Below are positions 1-7,266 of a DNA stretch of 14,824 nucleotides, one piece after another. Positions within the stretch are counted from its first letter, which is position 1. The number at the start of each line of letters is the position of its first letter. The stretch is from Pseudomonadota bacterium (lineage in GTDB: Bacteria > Pseudomonadota > Alphaproteobacteria > Caulobacterales > Aquidulcibacteraceae), in NCBI GenBank assembly GCA_023410295.1, contig JAEYPY010000006.1:1-14824 (forward strand). The letters run 5' to 3'. Under the pieces are notes generated by a model that was given only the letters and a program-made list of their open reading frames with translations, ran no database searches and had not been told where the DNA came from. Made by a program: the position numbers and the translations under genes.

Positions 1-462
1 GCAGCGCACGTCAAAACGCGCAAGCCGATGCCGGCGGACGACGCCGAAGCGCCGGCCGAGCCCACGCTCCGCGCTAAGCCGCGCGCCGTTGTTTCGCCCG
101 CGACAGCCATCCCGAAAGCCGCACGCGCGCCGGTCGCGCCGCCAGCCGACCGCGGCACGGAGAAGCGCGTGCGCCGCGGCAAACTGGAAATTGGCGCTAG
201 CCTCGACCTGCACGGCCACACCCAGGAGAGCGCTCGCAATGCCTTGGCGCGCTTCCTTCACGCGGCGCAGGCTCGCGGTGATCGCACCGTGATCGTCATC
301 ACCGGCGTTGGCCGTTCGGGGCAGGGGGTGTTGAAACAGCGCCTGCCGGGATGGTTGGCAGAGCGTGACTTGCGCGCGCTCACATCGGGCTTCGCGCAAG
401 CGCACCGCAGCCATGGCGGCGCCGGCGCCTACTACGTCTTCGTTAGGCACCCGCGCGAATAG
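1..462 (+). CDS. Smr-domain protein, 5' end outside window
   Basis: The reading frame is open from base 1 to a TAG at 460-462, giving 153 codons. An ATG at 28 is available, but the frame before it (reading AAHVKTRKP) looks like ordinary Smr-protein sequence, so the real start is probably upstream of the window. The first half is a low-complexity Ala/Pro/Arg linker. The second half is an Smr domain: an LDLHGH motif near window codons 68-73, then ITGVGRSGQGVLKQRLPGWL and the terminal HGGAGAYYVFVR block typical of the C-terminal domain of MutS2 and of stand-alone Smr proteins. Family knowledge: Smr domains bind or nick branched DNA, or cleave RNA. The role of short alphaproteobacterial Smr proteins is not settled, so no substrate is claimed. 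It lies on the same strand as the EAL gene but is separated from it by 136 bases holding an operator-like palindrome. Confidence 0.88.
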   Translation, partial: AAHVKTRKPMPADDAEAPAEPTLRAKPRAVVSPATAIPKAARAPVAPPADRGTEKRVRRGKLEIGASLDLHGHTQESARNALARFLHAAQARGDRTVIVITGVGRSGQGVLKQRLPGWLAERDLRALTSGFAQAHRSHGGAGAYYVFVRHPRE

Positions 463-507
463 CGGGTTTGTGCAACACATGCTTAAGCGCCGCTAACCAT
501 CAATTAC

Positions 508-521
508 TGCAACCGGTTGCA
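508..521. promoter_or_regulatory. LacI-family operator-like palindrome
   Basis: TGCAACCGGTTGCA is a perfect 14-bp palindrome with a central CG. It fits the layout of LacI/GalR-family operators, including the cre-type pattern TGNAANCGNWNNCA. It lies 77 bases before the EAL gene start, in the 136-base gap after the Smr gene. An 8-base palindrome, GCTTAAGC, lies at 481-488. No LacI-family regulator is encoded in the window, so the cognate protein is unknown. I could not place a convincing -35/-10 pair next to it. Confidence 0.5.
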
Positions 522-587
522 AAAACTCACAAAAGTTCAGCGTGTTCTAACGAAGTACCGGCAGTCTCCTCGCGCGTACGCGCAGTT

Positions 588-593
588 GAGGAG
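588..593 (+). promoter_or_regulatory. ribosome binding site of the EAL gene
   Basis: GAGGAG sits 5 bases before the ATG at 599. It is one of the strongest Shine-Dalgarno matches in the window and fixes that start. Confidence 0.75.
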
Positions 594-598
594 CGTTC

Positions 599-2707
599 AT
601 GCCGCGGTTCTGGAACATCGCATCGCTGCGAGCGCCAAAAGGTTTGGCCGCACGCGCCGTGCTGTTCACCAGCCTTCTGCTGGCGGTGACGGCTGCGCTT
701 TCGGCGGCGATGCTGCTCTACGGCGCGCAACGCGAAAGCCTCCACCAGCAGCTCAACATCACCCGCGCGCTCGTCCACCACATGGCCAACGGTGTCGAAC
801 AGATGCTGGCCGCCGACGACATGCACAGCCTGCGCATGATGGTGGACCAGACTTCCGAGCGTGAAGAAGTCCGCCGCCTTTCCGTGCGCGATGCGTCCAA
901 CACGCCGATTGCTGAGGCAGGCGGCACGCCGTCCGACGCCGAAGCCGTTAACCGTGTCGCCGCCCGCGTGCTGCACACGGGCGCGTTCGCATTCGAACGG
1001 ACGCGCGACGATGGCTTGGCGCTGGGTGCGCCCGTACTGCGCGACGGCCAGGTACTGGGCGTTGCCCTTATCATGTGGGACGGTACCGCCTATCGCTTCG
1101 ATGCGCTCGCGGCGCTGACGCCGTTCCTGATGCTGCTCGCCGCGGTGGGTCTTGCCGCGCTGCCGCTGACCGCCTTCTTCGTTCGCCGCGCCGTGTCGCC
1201 GCTCGGCCATCTCTCGCGCTTTGCCGAGAAGATCGCCGAGGACGGCGAGCCGGCCCCGATCGATCTGCGCACCGGCGACGAATTCGAGACGCTGGCGAAC
1301 GCCTTCAACAAGATGACATCGCGCCTCGACGCGTCGATGCGGCAAATTCAGGAAATCGCCTTCGTCGATCCGGTGACGCGCCTGCCCAACCAGGAACGCT
1401 TCGTCCGCGAAGTCGACCACTACATCCTTCAATCGCGCGACGGCAAGGAGGCTGGCGCCGTCGCCGTGTTTGAGCTGCAACGTCTCGCCAAGCTGATGCA
1501 GACGCTCGATAACCACGCCGCGCGCGACTTTCTGCGCGTCGTTGCCGAGCGCCTCACCACCGCGGTGCGCACGGTCGACCGGGTCGTGCGTCTGCGCGCC
1601 AGTGTAGAGCAGGCAGCGAGCGCCGCGCGCCTGGGCGCGGGTGAGTTCGCTGTGTTCGTACCAGGCCTTTCCGCGCCCGCCGACGCCGCACGCTTCGCGC
1701 AACACCTCAACGCCGCGCTCAACCAGCCGTTCGACTGGCGTGGCCACAAGCTCAGCCTCGGCGCCTGCTGCGGCGTCGCTATCGCCCCGCGCGACGGCCG
1801 TGACGCCGACGCGGTCATCCGCCATGCGCGCATGGCGCTCGAAGCCGCGCAGCAAGCGCCGGCGCGCCTCAAAGTCTTCACGCCGTCGCTTGACCGCGAA
1901 GCCGTGGCGCGCGTCAATCTTGAGCGCGAAATGCGCACTGCGATCGAGCGCAACGAATTCCGGGCCTACTTCCAGCCGAAGATCAGTCTCGCCACCGGCC
2001 GCATCGAAGCGTGCGAAGCATTGGCGCGTTGGATTCGTCCGGACCGCACCATCATCAGCCCCGGCCGTTTCATCCCGGTCGCTGAAGAAAGCGGTCTGAT
2101 CGGCGTGCTCTCGGACGCCATCATGCGCGAGGCTTGCTGGAAGGCCGCTTCGTGGGCGCGGGCAGGGCACCAGACCAAGGTCGCCGTCAACGTCTCAGCG
2201 CTACAGTTCCGCTCGGACCGCTTCGCCGATCATGTGCTGCGCATCGTTCAGCACGCCGGCCTTGCGCCGCAGAACCTTGAGCTCGAAATCACCGAGTCCG
2301 TGATGATGGAAGATCCCGACCGCGCGCTGCGTGTGATCAAGCCGCTGAAGGACGCCGGCGTGCGCCTCGCGATCGACGATTTCGGCTGCGGCCATTCCAG
2401 CTTGGCCACGCTTTCTAAGCTGCCGTTCGACGTGATCAAGATCGACCAGCAATTCATCCGCGCTCTGGATGGCGGCGACTCGCATGCAGCCGCCATCGTC
2501 GACATGATCCTCGCGCTGGCCAAGACGCTCGACATGGAAGTCGTGGCTGAAGGCATCGAGCGGCGCGAGGACATGGAATTTGTCGCCGCGCGCGGCTGCC
2601 ATTGGGTGCAGGGCTTCCTCTACGGCGCGGCTGTTCCCGCGCCCGAGTTCGCCGAAATCTTACGGCGCCAGGCCGGCGAAGACATCGAATCCGAAGACGC
2701 GGCTTGA
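599..2707 (+). CDS. membrane HAMP / degenerate GGDEF / EAL c-di-GMP phosphodiesterase
   Basis: A 702-residue protein. The N-terminus has a membrane helix at about 19-42, an extracytoplasmic region of about 125 residues, a second helix at about 170-194 and a HAMP linker at about 195-248. A GGDEF-like domain follows (about 253-427). Its signature is GAGEF (346-350) instead of GGDEF and the usual metal and substrate residues upstream are absent, so cyclase activity is unlikely. The EAL domain (about 438-690) keeps the residues expected for c-di-GMP hydrolysis: EALAR at 473-477, Asn531, Glu563 in ELEITE, the Asp pair 593-594 in DDFG, Lys614, Glu651 and Gln671. The inferred role is an inner-membrane sensor that hydrolyses c-di-GMP to pGpG, with the GGDEF remnant possibly regulatory. 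The start is fixed by GAGGAG. The TGA stop lies 31 bases before hslV on the same strand, so co-transcription with hslV is likely. Confidence 0.93.
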   Translation: MPRFWNIASLRAPKGLAARAVLFTSLLLAVTAALSAAMLLYGAQRESLHQQLNITRALVHHMANGVEQMLAADDMHSLRMMVDQTSEREEVRRLSVRDASNTPIAEAGGTPSDAEAVNRVAARVLHTGAFAFERTRDDGLALGAPVLRDGQVLGVALIMWDGTAYRFDALAALTPFLMLLAAVGLAALPLTAFFVRRAVSPLGHLSRFAEKIAEDGEPAPIDLRTGDEFETLANAFNKMTSRLDASMRQIQEIAFVDPVTRLPNQERFVREVDHYILQSRDGKEAGAVAVFELQRLAKLMQTLDNHAARDFLRVVAERLTTAVRTVDRVVRLRASVEQAASAARLGAGEFAVFVPGLSAPADAARFAQHLNAALNQPFDWRGHKLSLGACCGVAIAPRDGRDADAVIRHARMALEAAQQAPARLKVFTPSLDREAVARVNLEREMRTAIERNEFRAYFQPKISLATGRIEACEALARWIRPDRTIISPGRFIPVAEESGLIGVLSDAIMREACWKAASWARAGHQTKVAVNVSALQFRSDRFADHVLRIVQHAGLAPQNLELEITESVMMEDPDRALRVIKPLKDAGVRLAIDDFGCGHSSLATLSKLPFDVIKIDQQFIRALDGGDSHAAAIVDMILALAKTLDMEVVAEGIERREDMEFVAARGCHWVQGFLYGAAVPAPEFAEILRRQAGEDIESEDAA

Positions 2708-2738
2708 TCGCGCCAGTTCGCTCCGCCACATCAGCGGC

Positions 2739-3287
2739 ATGAGCGAACAGAACTGGCACGGCACCACGATCCTTTGCGTGCGCAAGGGCGGCAAGGTCGT
2801 CATCGCCGGCGACGGGCAAGTCTCCGCCGGTCCCACCATCCTCAAAGGTAACGCGCGCAAGGTGCGTCAGCTGGCGGGCGGCGCTGTCATCGTCGGCTTC
2901 GCCGGCGCCACCGCCGATGCGTTCGCGCTGTTCGAACGGCTCGAACAGAAGCTCGAACGCTTCCCGAGCCAGCTGGCGCGCGCCTGTGTTGAGCTTGCGA
3001 AGGATTGGCGTACCGACCGCGCGCTGCGCCGCCTCGACGCCATGCTGATCGTTGCCGATGCAAAGGAGACGTTTCTGATCACTGGCGCCGGCGACGTGCT
3101 CGATCCGGAGCACAAGGTGATCGCCGTCGGCTCAGGCGGCAATTTCGCACTCGCAGCTGCCCGCGCCCTCTACGATTACGAGGCGGACGCCGAAGTGGTC
3201 GCTCAAAAAGCAATGGCCATCGCGGCCGATATCTGCGTCTATACCAACCGTAATCTTACGGTGGAGACGCTTCATGGCGGATCGTAG
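2739..3287 (+). CDS. hslV: HslV, peptidase subunit of the HslVU protease
   Basis: A 182-residue protein that matches HslV (ClpQ) along its length. HslV forms the double-ring threonine peptidase that degrades proteins unfolded by the HslU ATPase in the cytoplasm. The sequence begins MSEQNWHG and then TTILCVRK. The mature catalytic Thr is therefore Thr9, exposed by removing a short propeptide, as in other alphaproteobacterial HslV proteins (E. coli HslV loses only Met). Asp25 in AGDGQ and Lys41 in KGNARK correspond to the active-site Asp17 and Lys33 of E. coli numbering. Further family blocks are GFAGATADAF, ELAKDWRTD, GSGGNFALAAARAL and DICVYTN. The frame is open further upstream, but the family match starts at the ATG at 2739. 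The Shine-Dalgarno sequence there is weak, which fits translational coupling to the EAL gene. The 3' end overlaps the next gene by 14 bases. Confidence 0.97.
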   Translation: MSEQNWHGTTILCVRKGGKVVIAGDGQVSAGPTILKGNARKVRQLAGGAVIVGFAGATADAFALFERLEQKLERFPSQLARACVELAKDWRTDRALRRLDAMLIVADAKETFLITGAGDVLDPEHKVIAVGSGGNFALAAARALYDYEADAEVVAQKAMAIAADICVYTNRNLTVETLHGGS

Positions 3288-4446
3288 CGCTCTGGAATCG
3301 GCGGCCGCGGCGGGCATCATCACTGCCGACCAAGTCGCCCCTCTCTACAATTTCCTCGCCACCGGCGGCGTTGCGCCCGCGCCGGCAGGGGAGGAGGATC
3401 TCCGCTTCATCCGCAACTTCCACGACGTTTTCCTCGCCATTGGCATTGGGCTGTTCGCCATCGGCTTGGCCGTCGGCATCGGTTCGTTCGCCGCAACGGG
3501 CGGGGGCGATGCGCCGCAAATGACATTGACGGCTGGCGCGCTCTGCCTCGGCGCCGCACTGGTCATGTGGGGTCTTGGCGAACTGTTCGCGCGGCGGCGC
3601 CGGCTCTTCCTGCCCGCCATCGCCATCGTCTGCGCGCTCACGGCCTTCACTGTCATCGGCGTTGCGCTGCTCTATGTCGGCGCGCTTCTCGGCCGCGAGC
3701 TCAATATCGACGCCGGCGACGGTATGCCGGCGGAAGTGCGCACAGGGCTTCTGCTCGCCGCCGCGTTCGCCTTCATCGCACCTGCCGCGTTTTACGCGCG
3801 CTTCCGCCTGCCATTCTCGATCGGCATGGCGGGCGGCGGAATTGCTTTCTTCGTCATCGTCGCGGCGCTTCTCTTCAATGCCGAGCTCACGGTGCAATAT
3901 CTGGCGGCAATCTATCTGGTGCTTGGGCTTGTGCTCTTCCTCGCCGGCGTCGGCTTCGACGCGCGCGATCCGGCGCGCGTGTCGCGCTATTCGGATAACG
4001 GCTTCTGGCTCCACTTCGCCGCCGCGCCACTGATCCTCGGCGGCGCGTTCGGTTTGGTTGGCCAAGCCTTCGGCCAGGACGGCGCCGCGGCGATGGGCGG
4101 CGCGGGCACGCTGATCATGGCGTCCGCCACCGATCAGGGCAGCACCGTGTTGCAAGCCGCGGTGATCTTGCTGGTTGTCGTCGTGCTCGGCTTTGTCTCG
4201 CTGCTGATCAACCGGCGCGTGCTGATCGTCTCGGCGCTTTTGACCACCGGCGTCGCCATTGGCGTCATCCTGAACGAGTTCGGCCTCGGCGCCGGGGCGC
4301 TCGCAGCATCGGTGCTGGTCGTGCTCGGCGGCTTCGTGCTGATCCTGGGCGCTGGTTGGCACAGCGTGCGCCGCGCGCTGCTCGGCTGGGTCAAGCCAGG
4401 CGGCGGCTGGGCGCGCATCTTTCCGCCGGAAAGCGCGCGCGAATGA
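3274..4446 (+). CDS. polytopic membrane protein (DUF2157-like) between hslV and hslU
   Basis: A 390-residue integral membrane protein with about ten hydrophobic helices (roughly 52-74, 84-104, 110-137, 157-176, 180-201, 208-228, 243-265, 292-313, 315-333 and 340-361). It starts with a soluble stretch of about 45 residues, ADRSALESAAAAGIITADQ, that resembles the N-terminal helical segment of DUF2157-type proteins. A motif around residues 231-253, RDPARVSRYSDNGFWLH, is one I associate with a family of uncharacterised alphaproteobacterial membrane proteins. No catalytic motif is visible and no function is known to me. The start ATG overlaps hslV by 14 bases and has GGAG at 3263-3266, so translation is probably coupled to hslV. 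hslU follows after 38 bases. The position between the two protease subunits hints at a link with protein or envelope stress, but that is only inferred from context. Confidence 0.85.
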   Translation: MADRSALESAAAAGIITADQVAPLYNFLATGGVAPAPAGEEDLRFIRNFHDVFLAIGIGLFAIGLAVGIGSFAATGGGDAPQMTLTAGALCLGAALVMWGLGELFARRRRLFLPAIAIVCALTAFTVIGVALLYVGALLGRELNIDAGDGMPAEVRTGLLLAAAFAFIAPAAFYARFRLPFSIGMAGGGIAFFVIVAALLFNAELTVQYLAAIYLVLGLVLFLAGVGFDARDPARVSRYSDNGFWLHFAAAPLILGGAFGLVGQAFGQDGAAAMGGAGTLIMASATDQGSTVLQAAVILLVVVVLGFVSLLINRRVLIVSALLTTGVAIGVILNEFGLGAGALAASVLVVLGGFVLILGAGWHSVRRALLGWVKPGGGWARIFPPESARE

Positions 4447-4484
4447 CGCCTTGCGCGGGGGGCGCGGCCGCTTAAGTCAGCGTC

Positions 4485-5789
4485 ATGACCCAGTTCTCTC
4501 CGCGCGAAATCGTTTCCGAACTCGACCGCTACATTGTCGGCCAGGACGAGGCCAAGCGCGCCGTCGCTATTGCGCTGCGTAATCGCTGGCGGCGCAAGCA
4601 GCTGCCGGACAACCTGCGCGAGGAAGTCACCCCGAAGAACATCCTGATGATCGGCCCGACCGGGGTCGGCAAAACCGAGATCGCCCGTCGCCTCGCCAAG
4701 CTCGCCAACGCACCCTTCCTGAAAGTCGAAGCCACGAAATTCACCGAAGTCGGCTATGTCGGCCGCGACGTTGAGCAGATCGTGCGCGATCTCGTCGAAG
4801 TCGCACTCGACATGGTGCGCGAGCACCGCCGCCGCGAAGTCCGCGCGCGCGCCGAAGCCGCTGCCGAAGAACGCGTGCTCGACGCGCTGGTGGGGCAGGG
4901 CGCTTCGGCCGCCACCCGCGAATCTTTCCGCAAGCGCCTGCGCAATAGCGAACTCGGCGCTTCGGCGGTGGAGATCGATGTCGAAGACAGCGCCAATCCG
5001 CTGGGCAGCCTCGATATCCCCGGCCAGCCCGGCGTCGGCGTCGTCAATATCGGCGACATTTTCGGCAAAGCCTTCGGCCGCCGGACCAAGCGCGTGCGCA
5101 TGACTGTCGACGAAGCCTACGAGCCGCTGGTGCGCGAAGAGAGCGACAAGCTCGTCGATCAGGAAGCGCTGGTGAAGGAGGCGCTCCGCGTCACCGCTGA
5201 AGACGGCATCGTTTTCCTCGATGAAGTCGACAAGATCGCCTCGCGCTCTGAGCGCGTGGGCGGCGGCGATGTCAGCCGCGAAGGCGTGCAGCGCGATCTC
5301 CTGCCGTTGATCGAGGGCACCATCGTCAACACCAAGCACGGCCAGGTGAAGACCGACCACATCCTCTTCATCGCCTCAGGCGCCTTTCATGTCGCCAAGC
5401 CGTCGGATCTTCTCCCCGAACTGCAAGGCCGCCTGCCGATCCGCGTCGAACTCAAAGCACTGACGCGCGACGATTTCCGCCGCATCCTCACCGAGCCGGA
5501 GGCAAGCCTCGTCAAGCAGTACACAGCGCTGATGCAAACCGAAGGCGTGACGCTCGACATCACGCCGGATGCTGTCGAAGCCATCGCCGAAACCGCAGCC
5601 GATGTGAACGCTACGGTCGAAAACATTGGCGCGCGGCGGCTACAAACCGTGATGGAGCGGCTGCTCGACGAGATCAGTTTCTCCGCCCCCGACCGCGGCG
5701 GCGAGACCGTGCGCGTCGATGCGGAATACGTGCGAAAGAATGTCGGCGATCTCGCCAAGAACGCTGATCTTTCGCGCTTTATTCTCTAG
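4485..5789 (+). CDS. hslU: HslU, ATPase subunit of the HslVU protease
   Basis: A 434-residue AAA+ unfoldase of the Clp/Hsp100 class. Its hexamer recognises, unfolds and threads substrates into HslV. Visible motifs are the N-terminal block SPREIVSELDRYIVGQDEAK, the Walker A sequence GPTGVGKT at 57-64, the pore loop GYVGRD at 90-95, Walker B VFLDE at 243-247, and sensor-2 GARR at 382-385. Residues of about 108-240 form the charged insertion (I) domain. The last residues, LSRFIL, form the conserved C-terminal tail that docks into HslV and activates it. Length and all key motifs are normal. It is the last gene of the EAL-hslV-membrane protein-hslU run. Its TAG stop overlaps the stop of the convergent kinase gene in the palindrome CTAG at 5786-5789, so no terminator can sit between the two coding regions. 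Confidence 0.98.
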   Translation: MTQFSPREIVSELDRYIVGQDEAKRAVAIALRNRWRRKQLPDNLREEVTPKNILMIGPTGVGKTEIARRLAKLANAPFLKVEATKFTEVGYVGRDVEQIVRDLVEVALDMVREHRRREVRARAEAAAEERVLDALVGQGASAATRESFRKRLRNSELGASAVEIDVEDSANPLGSLDIPGQPGVGVVNIGDIFGKAFGRRTKRVRMTVDEAYEPLVREESDKLVDQEALVKEALRVTAEDGIVFLDEVDKIASRSERVGGGDVSREGVQRDLLPLIEGTIVNTKHGQVKTDHILFIASGAFHVAKPSDLLPELQGRLPIRVELKALTRDDFRRILTEPEASLVKQYTALMQTEGVTLDITPDAVEAIAETAADVNATVENIGARRLQTVMERLLDEISFSAPDRGGETVRVDAEYVRKNVGDLAKNADLSRFIL

Positions 5790-6784
5790 ACGCGAAAGCC
5801 GCTCTTAAGCGCGAGGCCGCGCAGATTTTGCTCGGGCCGCGGGCCCATGTGCGAAATCACTTCCGCCGCCGCGAACGAAGCCAGCGCGCCGCACTCCGGT
5901 AGCGAACGGCCGCGCGAGTGGCCAAACAAAAAGCCCGCCGCGTACTGATCGCCCGCGCCCGTGGAATCCACAACCTGTGTCACCGGGAAGGCCCGGACTT
6001 CAATTGTCTCGTTGCGCGTCACGATCAGCGAACCGATCTCCGAGCGCGTCACCGCCACCAGCGGGCACGCCGCGCGCGCCGCTTCGACCGCCGCACCGAA
6101 ATCCTGCACTTGATAGAGCGAGAGGATCTCAGCCTCGTTCGAAAACAGGATGTCGATATGCCCCGCCACCAGATGGCGGAAACTGTCCCGGTGACGATCG
6201 ACGCAGAAGGTATCGGAAAGCGTCAGCGCCACTTTGCGCCCGGCGGCGCGGGCGATCTCGGCCGCACGCACGAACGCCGCCTTCGCTTCGTCGCGGTCGA
6301 ATAGATAGCCCTCCAGAAAAAGCGTATCGGCCGCGGCGATCAGCTCTGCATCGAGATCGTCCGGCTCCAACAGCGTCGAGGCGCCGAGATAGGTGTTCAT
6401 CGAACGTTGGCCGTCCGGCGTCACCGCGATGAGCGAGCGCGCCGTGCCGGGCGGGGCAGGGCGCGGCGGGATATCGAACACGACGCCTGCGGCGCGGAAC
6501 TCGGCGCGGAAGCGAGCGCCCAGCTCATCGTCGGCGACCTTGCCGATATAGCCGGTCGTACCGCCGAAGCTGGCAATGCCCGTCATGGTATTGGCGGCCG
6601 AGCCGCCAGCTGCGACCACAGCATCGGCCATGCGCGCGGTGAGGTGATCGGCGCGCGCTTCGTCGATCAGCGTCATGCCGCCCTTCGCAATGTTTTCCTC
6701 GCGCAGGAAATCGTCGCTGACCGGCTTCAGGATATCGATGATGGCGTTGCCGACAGCGACGACATCGTAGCGCGCAGTGCTCAT
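5786..6784 (-). CDS. PfkB-family kinase, probable adenosine kinase
   Basis: A 332-residue sugar/nucleoside kinase of the ribokinase (PfkB) family. The first PfkB signature region has GGSAANT at 60-66. The second signature is DSTGAGDQYAAGF at 273-285, where Asp279 is the expected catalytic base and the preceding glycines form the anion hole. NEAEIL at 216-221 fits the NxxE metal-binding motif. The N-terminal block YDVVAVGNAIIDIL and the overall pattern match the adenosine kinases annotated in many alphaproteobacteria (ATP + adenosine to ADP + AMP, purine salvage). Substrate assignment within this family is unreliable from sequence alone, so another nucleoside or sugar is possible. The start ATG has AGGA ten bases upstream and a promoter-like pair at 6813-6840. 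The gene converges on hslU and is divergent from the lipoprotein gene. Confidence 0.9.
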   Translation of the reverse strand: MSTARYDVVAVGNAIIDILKPVSDDFLREENIAKGGMTLIDEARADHLTARMADAVVAAGGSAANTMTGIASFGGTTGYIGKVADDELGARFRAEFRAAGVVFDIPPRPAPPGTARSLIAVTPDGQRSMNTYLGASTLLEPDDLDAELIAAADTLFLEGYLFDRDEAKAAFVRAAEIARAAGRKVALTLSDTFCVDRHRDSFRHLVAGHIDILFSNEAEILSLYQVQDFGAAVEAARAACPLVAVTRSEIGSLIVTRNETIEVRAFPVTQVVDSTGAGDQYAAGFLFGHSRGRSLPECGALASFAAAEVISHMGPRPEQNLRGLALKSGFRV

Positions 6785-6812
6785 GAGCTCATTTTCCTAG
6801 GGTGTCGGGGCC

Positions 6813-6840
6813 ATTAAGCGCGCACATCCTGCGCTGGCAA
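6813..6840 (-). promoter_or_regulatory. candidate sigma-70 promoter of the adenosine-kinase-like gene
   Basis: Read on the minus strand, TTGCCA (6840-6835, 5 of 6 to TTGACA) is followed after 16 bases by CTTAAT (6818-6813, 4 of 6 to TATAAT). Transcription would begin near 6806 and leave a leader of about 22 bases that holds the AGGA ribosome binding site at 6798-6795. The placement is sensible, but the match is by eye only. Confidence 0.35.
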
Positions 6841-6879
6841 GCATTGCCGCCGCCGGCGACGCCCGGCATGTTCGACGCC

Positions 6880-7266
6880 ATGCGACTCATTGCCCTTATC
6901 GCCGCTGCGCTCACGCTCGCCGCCTGCGCCAGCACGCCGCCCGCCACCGCGCCCGTTTCTAACGAGGCGGCCATGCATCCGTCTTATCCCTCGCTCGCTG
7001 CGCAATTGCTGGCGTCCGCCGGCCGCGCTGACGCGCCAAGCCGCGCCGAGATCGAACGGGCGTTCGGCGCACCGGACATCGCCCGCCAGGACGGCGCCGG
7101 CGCTGCGCTCACATACCGCCTCGATACCTGCGCGCTGCTGCTGGTGTTGACGACCGACGCGCGCAACGAACTCCGCCTCGCCGAGGCGCATGCGAGCGCG
7201 CGCGCGAACGGCGCGCCGACGCCGACGCTTGAGACCTGCGCCGCCGAGGCGGACGCGCGGCGCTAA
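6880..7266 (+). CDS. small lipoprotein
   Basis: The frame is open from 6802, but translation most plausibly starts at the ATG at 6880 (128 residues), or at the ATG at 6868 four codons earlier. From 6880 the protein begins MRLIALIAAALTLAAC, a textbook lipoprotein signal peptide with the lipobox LAAC and Cys16 as the lipidated residue. Starting at 6802 would put 26 extra residues, rich in Pro, before the signal. No strong Shine-Dalgarno sequence separates the two ATGs. The mature part has an Ala/Pro/Thr linker, then a small domain with the pattern IERAFGAPDIARQDGAGAAL and YRLDTCALLLVL. This resembles a family of short alphaproteobacterial lipoproteins in which a Gly-x-Pro turn precedes a two-Cys beta-sheet domain. 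Two more Cys (in DTCALL and LETCAAE) could form a disulfide. Function is unknown. Its TAA shares one base with the ATG of the next gene. Confidence 0.72.
   Translation: MRLIALIAAALTLAACASTPPATAPVSNEAAMHPSYPSLAAQLLASAGRADAPSRAEIERAFGAPDIARQDGAGAALTYRLDTCALLLVLTTDARNELRLAEAHASARANGAPTPTLETCAAEADARR

Noticed and set aside
483..497. CtrA-like box (TTAA, gap, TAAC) upstream of the EAL gene
   Set aside because: The CtrA site is TTAA-N7-TTAAC. Here only a CTAAC occurs, and with a 6-base gap, so both spacing and sequence are off.
527..2170. 547-codon open frame antisense to the EAL gene
   Set aside because: It runs against a gene with a full set of EAL catalytic residues, its translation is Arg/His/Ala-rich with no recognisable domain, and long antisense frames are common in high-GC coding DNA.
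3256..4362. 368-codon frame antisense to the membrane protein gene
   Set aside because: The translation is a highly charged Glu/Arg/Gln/His string, the usual antisense image of hydrophobic codons. The sense strand has clear membrane helices.
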